From the NCBI GenBank assembly GCA_021292165.1, contig CM037876.1, positions 113,217,379 through 113,281,378 of the forward strand: a stretch of 64,000 nt of DNA, given 5' to 3'. This stretch comes from Shinisaurus crocodilurus (lineage: Eukaryota; Chordata; Lepidosauria; Squamata; Shinisauridae). Each line of letters starts with the position of its first letter. Within the stretch, counting starts at the first letter, position 1. The position numbers and the translations under genes were made by a program. The notes beneath the pieces were generated by a model. It saw only the letters and a list, made by a program, of their open reading frames with translations, did not search any database and had not been told where the DNA came from. This document shows positions 32,590 through 44,539 of this stretch, piece after piece.

Positions 32590-33225
32590 CATTCTCATTT
32601 ATCCAGCTTTGGTACTATATGAAGATTCTTGTAACATTCTTCTTGTGAATAAAAATTGCATGATGAGAGTTTCTGTAATTCACCTGTATGTTGACATAAC
32701 ATGCTTGAATCCATATGAGCAACCTGACATTTAAATGCTGGATGTTCTTCAATACCAAAATCATTACAGTTCCAGACTGAGAATTCCAAGACAATCCACA
32801 TTTCTGCCAATTTAGTCTTTCAAGAGCCTAAGTCTCACCATTCATAAACACTCTATTTTGCACTGCAGGGGAGCTGAGATGGAACCAATCTCAGGGACTG
32901 GGAACCCCAGGCATCTCAGACAAGCAGCATGCAATTTATTGCAGTCTGCTCTGATGGCTCGCTTCATTTCCTTTATCTTACATCTTTATTCTGCCTACAA
33001 AGATGTACAGTAGGTGGAATCTGTCAGGCATAAAGCCAGCAGGCAATGTGAAAGTGGAGACGGCTGGCGTCAGTTTGATTAAGCCTGTGCACGTGTATGC
33101 AGAAAGCAAGACATGAATTTTAATCACTTGGCTACATTGCTCTCTGCCCCTTTCTCTGGTAGATAAACTGTTATGCAACATTTTAGCTTGTGCAATGCAT
33201 TGCAGGAGTTCTCCTGTAAGTTATA
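32590..33225. other. Unassigned sequence
   Basis: No feature supported. Confidence 0.4.
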
Positions 33226-33315
33226 CCACAATTCTGTACATGTATACTTGGAAGTAAGTCCACTAACTTCAGTATGACTTGTTCTCAAGTAAATGTGCAT
33301 AGGATTACATTCCTT
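33226..33315. repeat. 90-bp palindromic MITE
   Basis: Left AATTCTGTACATGTATACTT, middle GGAAGTAAGTCC, right GTGCATAGGATTACATT. The ends are imperfect inverted copies of each other and match the unit at 41-426. Confidence 0.55.
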
Positions 33316-33547
33316 AGAAATGTATTGAAATAAAAATGCTTCCTCCCTTTCCCTAGCTGTACCTTGCTCTTATCAAAAAGTGTAGCAGAGTTACACCTTT
33401 GTAGGACAGTTAATTAACACTGGCTAATTGGATGCTCCATTCATTTATTACATACGTTTGTTTCCATGTAGTATAATGGGGATGTGTGAAATATCCACTA
33501 TTATCGCAGTTATTAATATTTTTTTCAGAAAATGACATCTGTAGTTT

Positions 33548-33960
33548 GGGAAATTTATTTATTTATTTATTACATTTTTGAATCGCCCATCTGGCCGGCC
33601 ACCCGGCCACCCTGGGCGATGTAAAATCAATGAAATACAATAATAAAACAGAATTGAAATACAGTTAAAACAGTATATATATTTTTTAAAAAAATCCTAA
33701 CCCACCCCATATTCCCACCTGAAAAACCAAGTTTTTAATGCATGGCGGAAGCTCACCAAAGAGGGAGCATGGGAAAGGTCACTGGGGAGGGAGTTCCATA
33801 ACTTGGGGGCCACCACAGAAAAGGCCCTCTTCCTAGTCCCCACCAGCCTGGCCACTCTGGCTGATGGGACAAGGCCGTCCGTGGCAGATCTTGTTGAGCG
33901 GCCTACTTGATGTTGCTGGGGAGGCACTCCTTGAGATAAACTGGGCCAGAGCCACAACAT
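33548..33960 (-). mobile_element. L2 LINE fragment
   Basis: Minus-strand translation gives KRAFSVVAPKLWNSLPSDLS and FRHALKTWFFRWEYGVG. The antisense 3' UTR has TTTTTGAATCGCCCATCTGG. It ends near 33955. Confidence 0.85.
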
Positions 33961-33964
33961 GAAT

Positions 33965-34725
33965 GACTTGCGGTGGGGATTTATCCAAATGCATTAGAGG
34001 AACTATTTCCCTTTCGGACCCTGGTTCTATTCTGCTGGAGGAAAGGCTGCTGTCTGTCCAGGAGAGCTGACCCAGAAATGAGAATTCTAACCAAAACACA
34101 GGGGGAGCCAAGTGTGAATAAATAACTTCAGACCATTAAACAAGGTAATGGAATGCCCATGTAACATATTCAGGAAGCAACAGAGACAAGATCAGACTTT
34201 TCCAGAAATTGAGTTATATTGAGGAAGTATAACAAAATAGCAATGTAATGGTTAACTATTGAAGGTTGTCCCAAATTACAGAGCATCAGGAAGAAAGAGA
34301 GAGAAAAATGGAGAAAAGAGACTTACCAATCCTTCCTTGTTTACCTGAAAATAGGGTGAGGGATCAGGGATCCATGGTGCAAGGGCAAGCACCCAACTAG
34401 GAATTCCAAAACCTAAGCAGGCAGAACTTCTGCTAGCAAAGCTAACAAAAGATACACTTGAAGGTCTATAGGAGAGTTGAGGGGGTGGGAGGAAGGGAAC
34501 TCTGGAGGGGAAACCTGGGAGGAATTCTGGTGTTCCAGGGCAGTTAATAGACCTGAGTGCTGAAAGACACACAAAAGAGTGGGATGGTCCTGTTTTTCAG
34601 GGGGAAACCACTTATAATCTGTAGGCTATCTCGATCCAACTGTTGGGATGGTGCTGTGAGACTCTGATTAGATCAGGCATGGAGGAAGGTTGGACATGTA
34701 CAGATTCAGGAAGCCCCATGCAAAA
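33965..34725. other. Unassigned sequence
   Basis: No feature supported. Confidence 0.4.
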
Positions 34726-34726
34726 C

Positions 34727-35009
34727 CAGGGTAGGAAATCTTTTTCTGTCAAGGGCTGAATTCCCTCAGGGGTAATCTGTCAGGTACCACATGCTGATGG
34801 TGGGCAGGGCTGAAGAGAGCAGTGTCTGGAGCACCTCTTCCTTCTCTACCTCCTTTTCTCTCTCCCTCTTCCTCCTTGCCCAGTGGGCTGCTGAGGGATG
34901 AAGAGATCATTCATGCCAGAGATCTGAACTGATCACTTAGAGAGGGCCTTTGAAATTAGGCTGAGGGCTGCATGCGAACCTACAGTTGCACATTGCCCAG
35001 CCCTGGTAT
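34727..35009. mobile_element. hAT-type remnant
   Basis: Left CCAGGGTAGGAAATC and right TTGCCCAGCCCTGG form imperfect hAT-like inverted ends. The interior GGGCTGAATTCCCTC is of Charlie type. No matching target duplication seen. Confidence 0.45.
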
Positions 35010-35042
35010 AGAGGGTTGAATCCATTTTGACATATACTTTAT

Positions 35043-35625
35043 CTTATTTTATTATTTATTATTATTTACAGTATTTGTATACCACTGCACATCAAGCAGA
35101 TCCTGGAGTGAACAATAAAAAGACAAAAACAGATAAAACATAAAAGAAACAAAAACAATAAATTGAAAACAAACTAAAATTTCATTGGTGGGTGAAGAGC
35201 AGAGAAGGCTTCCTGGAACAAGGAGGTCTTCAGCAGGCGCCGAAAGCAGCACAATGTTGGAGCCTGCCTGACCTCCAAAGGCAGGGAGTTCCACAGAAAT
35301 GGAGCCGCCACACTGAATGCCCTTCTCCTGGTGGACTCCAATTAGGCCAAAGGTCCATGAGGAACCACCAGGAGCATGCCATCTGATGACCTCATCGACC
35401 GGGCAGGTTGGTATGGTAGGAGGCACTCTCTCAGGTAACCTGGTCCCAAGTTGTTTCGGGCTTTGTACACAAGTACCAAAACCTTAAACCTGACCTGGTA
35501 GCAAATAGCCAGTGCAGTTCCTTCAGCAAAAGAGTTGCATGCTGAAAAGGGGCAGCTCCCGACAGTAGCTGAGCAATTTTACTGGAGCTTTACCAGCTCA
35601 CCTTTCCAGACAAAATTGAACCTTT
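35043..35625 (-). mobile_element. L2 LINE fragment, 3' part
   Basis: Antisense L2: GTATACCACTGCACATCAAG in the 3' UTR, then GGGAGTTCCACAGAAATGG, CTTCTCCTGGTGGACTCC and GTAACCTGGTCCCAAG. It probably continues at 36520-36760 after later insertions. Confidence 0.75.
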
Positions 35626-35726
35626 GGAGCCAAGGTGTTTGTGAGGTGACACACAAAATGGCAATGGAATAGTGTTGTCCAACAACAAGACTATCCTTCA
35701 GATAATATGGAAGCAGGACATTTATG

Positions 35727-35823
35727 GCTTTAATGCTGCAATCCTATGCCCATTTATTTGGATGTGTACCCTACTGAACCAAGTGGGACTTGCTTCCAAG
35801 GAAACATGTGTAGGATTGCAGTG
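35727..35823. repeat. Palindromic MITE, best-preserved copy
   Basis: CTGCAATCCTATGCCCAT at the left and the inverse of CTGCAATCCTACACATG at the right, about 95 bp in all. No coding capacity. Confidence 0.65.
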
Positions 35824-35829
35824 TATATA

Positions 35830-36515
35830 TGAGAACTACTACTACTTCTTCTCATCCCTCTCCTACTCAAGGCTGGACATCATCATGGCTAAACTGTCTT
35901 TAGATTTGGCCACTCTAAACAATGATACTGTACTGCCCCCAACCCATTCTTTAAGGTTTTTCAGCCAATACGTTTTTCTTCCTACACTTCTTTTTCCATT
36001 TATTTTACCTTGTATAATCAACTGCAACAGTCTATATTTTTCAGTTCTCGTTATATGACAAAAATATTCTAGTTTTCTGTGTTTTATAATTTCTTGATCT
36101 TTATACATTCTCTTTAATACTTCTTCATTGGTCACCCTCTCGGTCCACAAAATCCATAACATCCTGCGATAAATCCACATTTCAAATGCTTCTATCTTTT
36201 TTATGGAAGTCTGTGTTAAAGTCCATGATTTCATGCCATATGGTAGAACTGAAAATACATAACACTGTACAATACACATTCTCAAGGATAATTTATGTTT
36301 GTTACATATTACATTTTTTTTTTCATTTTTAAAAATGGGCCATCTCTATTCTAACTTCTATTTCATTATTATAATCCCACTGCTCATTCAACCAAATTCC
36401 AAAATATTTATATTTATCAACATGCTCCACATTTTCATTTTCATTTTTTAACTGTATTTCTTGGACTATTTGCTTTTTACTAATTGCCATTTTGCTCAGA
36501 AACTAACTGGAACTG
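35830..36515 (-). pseudogene. RTE-type LINE ORF C-terminus and 3' end
   Basis: The 140-aa minus-strand frame (35863-36285) includes KKIEAFEMWIYRRMLWILWT, RVTNEEVLKRM, RKLEYFCHITRTEKYRLLQL and GKINGKRSVGRK. This is the conserved tail of RTE/BovB-like ORF2 proteins after the RT core. The 3' end is a short (GTA)n-like tail at 35830-35842. 5'-truncated and isolated. Confidence 0.75.
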
Positions 36516-36519
36516 GAAG

Positions 36520-36765
36520 TATGATATGCTCCCCTTGGCTACCTTCTGTTAACAATTTAGCCACCACCCTGGACCAGCTGATATTTCCAAACCACCTTTA
36601 AAGACTGTCCCACATAGAGTGCATTTTAACAAACCAGTCTGAAAGCTTCCAGAGCATGTATCATAGTGTCAGATTCCCTACTTCCCTATAGAGGGTACAG
36701 TTGGTGTACCACTCTGAGCTGGCAAAACATGGCACAGATGCCACCTGAGACTCAAGCTAGATTTT
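36520..36765 (-). mobile_element. L2 LINE fragment, 5' continuation
   Basis: Antisense L2 text (CCCACATAGAGTGCATT, GGTGTACCACTCTGAGCTGG) that would follow 35625 in an uninterrupted copy. The RTE fragment and MITE probably landed in this L2. Confidence 0.6.
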
Positions 36766-36769
36766 AAAA

Positions 36770-38600
36770 AGAATTTAAAAAAAGAATCCCAAACTGTTAA
36801 GATACTCCTTAAGGAAGAAGTGGAACCATGCATGGTTTTTTGTTGGCCTCCGTGTTAGTGTTGTTAATATTGAATTATTTTCTAGTTCATTTCATTTGTC
36901 ATAACGAAAAGTTTAATCAACATTCTGGTAATTCTGTTACTAAACTATGTAAGAAGCTTAAATTGAGGCATCCTTCAGCAGTACCTGGGGTCTTATAACA
37001 GAGAAGAACAAGGGCTCACAAAATTTTTGCAATTTACCTTGTCCTCTCTGCTTCCCCAACAAGAATCCCGTGCTCCTGGAGGATAAGAGGACTAGTTGCT
37101 GCCCTAAAAGAGGTATGCAATGCCTCAGCTGACTGTAGCACCTGCTAAAACCAATATCCTACAGTCAGTGGGGATTTCTAGACATGTGGAGGGGTTATAT
37201 AGGTTAAATAAGACTAACGGCTCAATCGTATGCATGTTTAGACAGAATAAAGTCCTGCAACTCCCAGCATTCCCCAGCCAGACTTTTTTCTGCCTATACA
37301 TGTATGGGATTGCACCTTTAGTTACTGATAGGAGGTGGATGGTTTTTCTGAATCACGTCACACTCCGGGTTCTAAAAACATACAAATAGCTCTGTTGGGT
37401 CAGACCAGCAGACATGTGTTCACTTAGACCAAGGTTGTTCTCCATCCTACATATTTATACTGAGGGGAAAAATAATCACTACCACAACCATTAAATGGAA
37501 CTCTCCACTTCTTGAATATTGTTGAAGTAATTTGCTGACACAAGGGAGGAAGAACTAGGAGCACAGAGAGCCTCCCATGCAGATCTGGCCAAGAAATACA
37601 AATTGTTTAAGTTGGTTGCAGAGCATTAAAACATGATACAAATGTGAAGAGGGAAGTAACAGTATCTTTTTTTTATTATTCCAGATCAGTTTTAATGAAG
37701 GCATTGTCATAGCATTCTTTACACTTTAGTGCTTGTGTTTCATATGTCTTGTTCCAAAGTTTAGTTATGAAACTTCCTAGGGTGCTAAATTTGGTTTTCA
37801 AAGTGCTATATGTAATTACAGGCTGTTTACAGAAATCTCTCTTGCTGAAGTTCTTAATCTAATTGAAAAGAATAATACATATTGGGGCCAACATGGGGGT
37901 AGAGGTATTAAACAACCAGATGAGCAACATTCATGTTAGCGATTGCAGGATTAAATGATTCATTAAGCAAATGAAATTCCATTGTCAGAACCACTGAAGG
38001 AATTACACATATTTTTACTCTAGAGATAGAATGAATAGATGAAATGAACTATTTATAAAAATATATACCTTTAATTTTGAAGCAAGATAGCACTGACTTT
38101 GTTTCTGAATTCTTTGCTTGTCAAAATTAATATCTTTTAAAATGCTTGTCATTGAACTATAACATTGCAGAAGGCACTTTTAAACAGGAAGTTATTTTTT
38201 TAATCCATGGTTGGAATTTTATTTCAAAGCTTTCAAAAGGTATAAAGCAAGCAATACATAAGAAACAGACTCCAAATGAGATGTTAAAACGTAACCTCAT
38301 TGCGTATAGGGCATTCAGGAACCCTATTTTAAATAAAGACCTATAACAGAACCAGTCTCTGGTTTCAGTGGACCTTTTCTTTTCTCCCCTGGGGCAGAAG
38401 TGGGAGTTGACTATAGGAATCAGTGGAGAAACCTAAGATTTTAGTACAGCTGTGACTGGACACCAATGCGCCGCTTCCCAAACATAAGGTAGCATCAAAG
38501 ACAGGAGTCCCTGTCCTTTCTAACTTAGGTCTTTTGTGTGAAATTTTGAATTGTTTGAAGTTTTTAGACATTAAAAGCATGATACGATTGCACAAAAGTC
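36770..38600. other. Mostly unassigned sequence with one MITE
   Basis: 37217-37316 is a copy of the 90-bp palindromic MITE (TCAATCGTATGCATGTTT...TACATGTATGGGATTGCAC), with CAACTCCCAGCATTCCCCAG inside it. The rest shows no recognisable gene or repeat. Confidence 0.45.
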
Positions 38601-38603
38601 AAT

Positions 38604-39060
38604 GGCCCAGTTCACACGTTATTATGATAACCTAGGGTTCTACAGGGAACCCTGGCTTATCAGTTATGAACAGCATTCTCATGTACACTGCTTGATCACT
38701 CCTGCTGTAAGGAGGAACAGTTAAACAAACCACAAGCCTTCTGCCCATGGTTTGCCTACCGTGGCATGTGACTAGGAACTCTGGCTTGCCTCTCTCCAGA
38801 CAAGTCAGAGTCATAAGATATGGTTTGCTGTTGGCTTATAACTCTGGCTTGTTGCAGGACTCCTGCAGCAGGAGAGACACGCCAAAGTTCCTGGTTTGCA
38901 TGTAACACTAAATAAACAATGGACAGGAGGTCTGTAGTTTGTTCAGCTGCTTCTGCTTGCAGCAGCCGTGATCGGGAAGAGTTTATGAACATGCTGCTTG
39001 TCAACAAGAAGCCAGGGTTCCCCCAGGACCCTGGCTTATTGTGATGTGTGAACTCGGCCA
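38604..39060. mobile_element. ~455-bp DNA transposon-like element
   Basis: Left GGCCCAGTTCACACGTTATT and right AATGTGATGTGTGAACTCGGCC-type ends are imperfect inverted copies (GGCCxAGTTCACAC). Next to each end lies a GGGAACCCTGGCTTAT-type hairpin. There is no transposase ORF. Confidence 0.5.
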
Positions 39061-39221
39061 GTGGAGCACAGTACTTCTGTGTGCAACTGAGCATTGAATT
39101 TGGACTGGGAAGGAACAAAAGAATGAGATTGACATTTGCTGTAACCTGAGGTGTGTTTTGTGTATGGGATTTTTGCTTCAAAATGCAAACCAGTTTTAGC
39201 TGAACTTCTAAGCTGCAATAT

Positions 39222-39445
39222 TAACACTGGACTATATTGCAGGGATGTTGTATGCTATTCTCACACCTTCAGCTTGACCTCTAACATACAGTAAGGGTAC
39301 AGTAATACTGGACTACATTGCAGGGTTGTTTTAAATCATGCTCAGTGTCAGCATGACCCCCAAACTACAATATGAGCTGTGGACTACATTGCAGAGTGGT
39401 CATAAGCCATTATCTCTGCCTAGCTCTCCAACCCTGCAATATAGG
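39222..39445. repeat. Degenerate tandem repeat, three units
   Basis: TGGACTA(C/T)ATTGCAG recurs at about 39228, 39309 and 39380 (spacing about 80 and 71 bp). Each is followed by similar text with CAGC(T/A)TGACC. Confidence 0.55.
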
Positions 39446-40220
39446 ATAATTAATTTTATTGGCATTGGAATTTGCTTAGGAAGGGCTATTTTTTAAAAAA
39501 AATATGCTATGAACTGTTATAACTGTGGTTTTAAAAACACACACACACACACACCCCAAGATCTGAGTTATACAGAGCAGAAATCCTCTCTTTTGTTTCT
39601 GGGGGATGGGACATGTTGGCTCCTAATCAGTCACATTTTTAAAAATCATGGATTTCTACGGACAGATCTCACTTCCACCCTGGGAGATATTTTGACATGA
39701 CTTCTCCAAGTCATGATGTCCCTCTTTCTGGTTTTCTTATCTCTGTGATTTTAACCTGACGTTAAATATGTTAAAACACAACAAAGAGGAAATAATCAAT
39801 ATTGATAGCCCTATAAAAGATATTTCAAAATGTGACAAAAGGTAACCATCTCGTGTGTGAGCCCCCTCCCCCCAGTATATCTAGAAGTCATATAACCAGG
39901 TTATTAATTTCAATTTCTTTGTCTCTGCTGCCTTCAGAGATTTCTTCAGCTAGTCATTAACTGTAGGTGATGCTCTCAATCTGCATCTCTCTAGCCAGAA
40001 TTACATGGGTTAACTCCAAAAGAAATTATTTGTGTACAAGTGATCCAACTAGCCATTGCTGGGTGGCTGGGCATCGCTCTACACTGGAAAAGATCTGGGC
40101 TTGGGGAGCAGACTAGTGTTGAGGTAGTGGACCCAAGAGTACTGAAGAGAGCCAGAAGCAGGACTGATCACCAGTACAAGATCACCAACCACCACTGAAA
40201 GGAAGGGAGTAGTTGAGGTT
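39446..40220. other. Unassigned sequence
   Basis: No gene. A short (CA)n is at about 39537-39554. Confidence 0.4.
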
Positions 40221-40226
40221 GCATAG

Positions 40227-40317
40227 AAGTTGCAGTCCTGTACCTGCTTCCTTGTACATAAGCCCCTTTGAACTGAATGGGACTCATTTCTGAGTAGAGT
40301 TGTATAGGATTGCATTG
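40227..40317. repeat. 90-bp palindromic MITE
   Basis: TTGCAGTCCTGTACCTGCTT at the left and GTTGTATAGGATTGCATTG at the right, with AATGGGACTCATTTCTGAG in the middle. Confidence 0.55.
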
Positions 40318-40319
40318 TT

Positions 40320-41130
40320 ATCCATCAGTGTTCCTAGCAAACACAACGAAAATTAGCATTGGGTAAATTACATTTACAACAACCCATATTATTATATGTT
40401 AACATTGAATTCAGTCTTTCACAGGTCAAATATTGTTTAAACAGCATTTCAGACTGGGTTTTCCTTACATGTATTTCTGAATAGAGATAAATATTGTTTT
40501 GTTTCAATTATGAATGCAAATTTTAGATTATGTTTAGATTATTAACTTTATATTAATCTTTAGATAACACTTCTCAAAGGCTGTTATAAATGATAGATGA
40601 TATTCCTTTCGATTTGTGAGATGTCCAGATTAATTTTTCACCCTGTTAACCTCTTCAATAAAAGTCTTACATTATGTTTTGCAACCAAAAGGTGTCATTT
40701 CTCCCCCAATGAGTATTTTCCAGCTCAGACTAGAAAAAAACTTTCTGCACTTGCACCGAGAGTGGTTTTTAACTTGAATCTATTTTTAGGGCAAATCCTG
40801 GGCACCAGTTTGAGCTCATACAGAGCTAGCAACATGTTGTTTCCCCCCCCCCAACATTTGGGGCTCCAGGGACCTGTGGACAAGCCCAGCGATGCTCCCA
40901 ACCCTTGGTGGAGGAAAAAGAAGCTGTGAGAGCCCAGAACCTGTCTGGCCAAACGTCGTAATCAAAGCACTTCATAATCAAAGCTACCAATAGGAGATGG
41001 AAAGGTTTTTTATTACAGGGTTTGCTATTCTCTCAGCCTATGTTTTCTTTACCTCTTTAGCTTATAGCGAAACAAAAGAATTTTAAAAAAACGTCTTCCC
41101 GGATGCCTTGGTGTTCAGTGCAAATCAGGG
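40320..41130. other. Unassigned sequence
   Basis: No recognisable gene or repeat. Confidence 0.4.
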
Positions 41131-41136
41131 GAAATA

Positions 41137-41213
41137 GTGGAGAAGGGTAGCCATATTGGTTAGCTGAGGCAAAAACCTAATAAGAGTTCTGTAGCACCTT
41201 AAAGACTAATTAG
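41137..41213 (-). repeat. Interspersed repeat fragment ('GTAGCACCTTAAAGACTAA')
   Basis: Contains AGGGTAGCCATATTGGT and TGTAGCACCTTAAAGACTAA. A related plus-strand fragment lies at 52325-52400 (TTTGAAGAAGTGGGCTCTAG, GCAGCTGTGTCCAGAC). It is a common amniote interspersed repeat whose class I cannot settle. Confidence 0.45.
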
Positions 41214-41717
41214 CTAGGGGACTGAGATGTTATTTTCAGTACAAGACCAAAAGTATGCTTTCATTTCCTAAACTGAAGCTGCAGTACCTTTAGTTACTCT
41301 ACTTTATTTTACAGTCAAGTTATGTTTTTAATTGGAAATGTCCGGCAAAATTCAGTATGTATGGCTGCTAGTATGAGGATGCTGATAAAAAGCTTGTTTA
41401 CAATAGAAAATCTAAGAGCCGTACACCCTTTGAAATGTAACCACTTCTGTTTGGCTTTGTTTAATAATCTCATTCCCAGTCCTGTTTTAAAGATTTGTGG
41501 GTTCTACTTTTAATAATGATGCCACATAAAGATGATTCACTTTGAACAGTTTCCTTATGTTCAGTTCTGCTCATTAGGGAATCCTGTGTTTCAAAGATCT
41601 TATCGAGCTGTATGCCGTCTGTGATTAAGCCATAATAGCAGTCTCCAAGACCCTGCTTTTTAGAGGCTCCCAATGTTTCCATTTCTTGTTGATCTTCTTG
41701 GCTCTGCCACATTGACT

Positions 41718-41878
41718 GGGTTCACATGACACGGGAAGCCACGGAGGCCTAGCATGTTGTCCAAACCCGGGATGGCTTTCTTCGGGTGGCTTAAGTTTGG
41801 CTTTGTAGCCGCCCTGCAAAGCCATGGCTTGTTCTAGAGTTTGCTTAACGTTCTGTGGCTTGCCGTGTTGTCTGAACC
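41718..41878. mobile_element. 161-bp TIR element (MITE)
   Basis: Left GGGTTCACATGACACGGGAA and right CTTGCCGTGTTGTCTGAACC are near inverted copies over about 24 bp. Same family and size as 6334-6495. Confidence 0.55.
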
Positions 41879-41884
41879 TGGATA

Positions 41885-42500
41885 ACATGACCCGCAGGGG
41901 GGCAAGCCCCACAATAAGCGAGCCGCCAAATGGCTCCCGGTTAGCACCAATGACAGCCATCCGCAAAGTGCCCAAGTGGCACTTAAGGGCGGCTGTCATT
42001 GGTTTCCCTGCCGCCACACACTGCCTTTCCAGAGAGGTGGCACACGGTGGTGCCTCCCCCCCCACGTCTGCCGCCACAATTGCACAGAGGAAGCACAGGA
42101 GAGCACACCCTTTTCACTTGGGGATGAGCTGCCTAGTGCTGGGCTTCCTCGAGAGGAAGCCCAGCACTAGGTGGCTTGTGCCCCCTCCCATTGCTCAGCT
42201 GAGCGGCGGTGGTGCCAAACAATTGGAGGGGACGGGCCACCTAGTGCTGGGCTTCCCTGAGAGTGTGGTAGGGTATGGTGAACTTATTCAGCACATCCAA
42301 TTCCGCCAAAGCCACTTCATGCTGATATATAGCTTGTGCCTATACCCCAGTATTGAGCATGGTAGACCAAGGGACATTCGTGGGGTCACTGCTCAAAACT
42401 CCGTGCTACATGAAGATAGAGCTTTTTCGAGCTTGGAACTGCACGGAAAGCTTCAAATGGTGTTATACATGGCATTGAACCTAAGTTGAAGGTACGTGTT
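41885..42500. other. GC-rich unassigned block with a perfect hairpin
   Basis: 42132-42150 and 42153-42171 form a perfect 19-bp inverted repeat (CCTAGTGCTGGGCTTCCTC and inverse) with a 2-bp loop. A third copy of the arm lies at 42240-42257. The 221-aa ORF across the region has no recognisable domain and uses repeat-derived sequence. Confidence 0.5.
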
Positions 42501-42720
42501 TGTGGTAAGAAGAAGTGCCTAGCAAGATTTGCCAATGTTCTTCCCTCCTTGCTTGACAAAAATCTGAAAAACACATTTTACTTTAAGAAGTCCATTAATC
42601 ATCAGTTCAAATGATTAAAAAAACAAACCCAAAAACAAATTGTAGGCAGATCAATCATAATATAACCTAAATAGATGCAAATTTCTATTTGATTCTTATT
42701 ATTCCAGTGTCCAATAAATC

Positions 42721-42835
42721 AAGGGTGGGAAATGTGTGGCCCTCCAGATGTTGTTGGACTGTAACTCCCAGCATCCCCAGCCAGCATAGGCATTGGTAAG
42801 GGATGATGGGAGTTGCCATCCAACAACTTCTGGTT
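42721..42835. repeat. Diverged palindromic repeat of the CAACTCCCAGCAT type
   Basis: GGTGGGAAATGTGTGGCCC, then CTCCAGATGTTGTTGGACTG, AACTCCCAGCATCCCC, and an inverted half GGGATGATGGGAGTTG. This is an older relative of the 'TTGGGTCCCCAGATG' hairpins, with a hAT-like left end. Confidence 0.5.
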
Positions 42836-42839
42836 GTGC

Positions 42840-43980
42840 TAGCTTGTTGACTGTTTAATAACTAGTTAATTGGTTGACTGGTGTGATGACTGACTGAGCT
42901 TCTTAGCTGCTTTTAAGCATGTGAAGAAAAGTTCGGATATAAATCTTTTAAGCAAAACTAAAAATAAAATATTGAAACCTCTCATTCTCCTAGACACAGT
43001 AAACCATGGTGGGACTGAGAGTGTAAAAGGCTTCCTCCAGTAAGACTGAAGTCCATTCCTGTATGTTGATGGGTTACTTAAAGGCATTTTTTACATATCA
43101 CATATTCAGGCAAATTACCAATTGCAATAGCAACAATGAGGTACCGGTATATGTTGGTTCGCGTGTGTGAGTGAGCAGCAGAGTGTATGTGCGCATGGGA
43201 GATTTAAAATCCTGTCTGTGTGCTAGCAGAGGCCTGTTATTCCACAGACAGATCTTCCAGATCTCAGCTCCCCCCTTCTCGCAGCGTGCAGCGTGTTGTG
43301 AAGATGCCAGCCCAGCCTGCCTGTAATCCAACTTGCTTCCAGCTTCCCCGTTTGCAGATTAATCCATGGAGTCAGGAAACACTCTGTAACACCACAGGTC
43401 TAATTCTACCTGTTTATTCACTTAGCAAGTCAAGTTCTACAGAGTATACATTTCCTAGTTACAGTTCATGTGCAGAGTATAAATGCATAGCAAGCATTAC
43501 ATCCAGTGGAGTAAGTTGAGCTTCACTCCACCTCAGCAAAGAAGTTACATTGTTGCAGTGACAAAAGTCCAGCAAGAAGAACAAAGGAGAAGAGAGAAAG
43601 CAGTCCTGCCTCTCTCTAAGATGGCTTCAGACAGAAAACAAGTTAGCACGTCATCAGAACATACAAACCATGTGACTAGCTCATAATGCTCCCACGGTCT
43701 AGGCTTCCCATGCGAAAAACACGAGAACCCAGAAAGACATAACAAACTTGTTTACAGCCATTCTGTTCTTTCCATGTGTAAACAGTGTGCTACAGCTGGT
43801 GAAGTGATACATATCACAACATCCCCCACTCAAGCTGAAGTACTACATCTTGTTTCACATTTGATGATGTCTGCTTATTGCATTCTGTGTTGTGCTCTCA
43901 TATTTATTTGTTTGTGGCTTTAAAAAAATAATAATGAGCAGTTGTTGTAGCACCAGTCTATCCAATGTGGGCAAGCAAAG
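42840..43980. other. Unassigned sequence
   Basis: No recognisable gene or repeat. Confidence 0.4.
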
Positions 43981-43984
43981 TGAA

Positions 43985-44235
43985 AATTGCAGGAAAAAGC
44001 AGGTTTTGGCTAACATTAGGGTGAACTCTCCATCAGTAAGAGCTGTTGAGCAGTGGAGCAGACAGACTGCTTCGGGAGGTGATGGGTTCTCCTTCACTGG
44101 AGGTATTTAAGCAGAGGCTGGGTAGCTGCCTGTTAGGGAGGCTGCACTGCAGATCCTGCATCGCAGATCCTGCATCGAGCAGGGGGTTGTACTCTATGAC
44201 TCCAAGGTCCTTTCCAACTCTATGATTGTATGATG
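43985..44235 (+). mobile_element. CR1 3' end
   Basis: CTGCTTCGGGAGGTGATGGG, TTTAAGCAGAGGCTGGGTAG and the terminus GAGCAGGGGGTTG...CCAACTCTATGATTGTATGA. It holds a 14-bp tandem duplication (GCAGATCCTGCATC, about 44150-44178). Confidence 0.8.
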
Positions 44236-44284
44236 AAGGGTTTCACCACCACCACCACCACCACCCAGGATTCCTGTGCTCTTA

Positions 44285-44537
44285 ATTATTTATTTTTTAT
44301 TTATTTATTATATTTATACCCCGCCTTTTTCCTGAAAGGAACCCAAGGCGACTTACATAATCCTCTTCCTCTTCCTCTCTATTTTATCCTCACAACAACC
44401 CTGTGAGGTAGGTTAGGCTGAGAGTCAGTGACTGGCCCAAAGTCACCCAGTGAGTTTCATGGTGGAGCGGGGACTAGAACCCGGATCTCCCGAGTCCCAG
44501 TCCAACACTCTAACCACTACGTCACACTGGCTCTTAA
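44285..44537 (-). mobile_element. tRNA-derived SINE, first type
   Basis: Antisense of the SINE at 7140-7400: the tail (TTTATTTATTAT) and GGCGACTTACATAATCC at the left, GGTTAGGCTGAGAGTCAGTG in the body, and the B-box complement GGGGACTAGAACCCGGATC at the right. Confidence 0.8.
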
Positions 44538-44539
44538 AC

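Noticed and set aside
36770..38600. Host gene exon
   Set aside because: I looked for conserved-looking reading frames with splice sites in the long unassigned stretches and found none I could support.
41824..42489. 221-aa ORF
   Set aside because: The first part is MITE sequence and the rest contains a hairpin; no recognisable domain or splice context.
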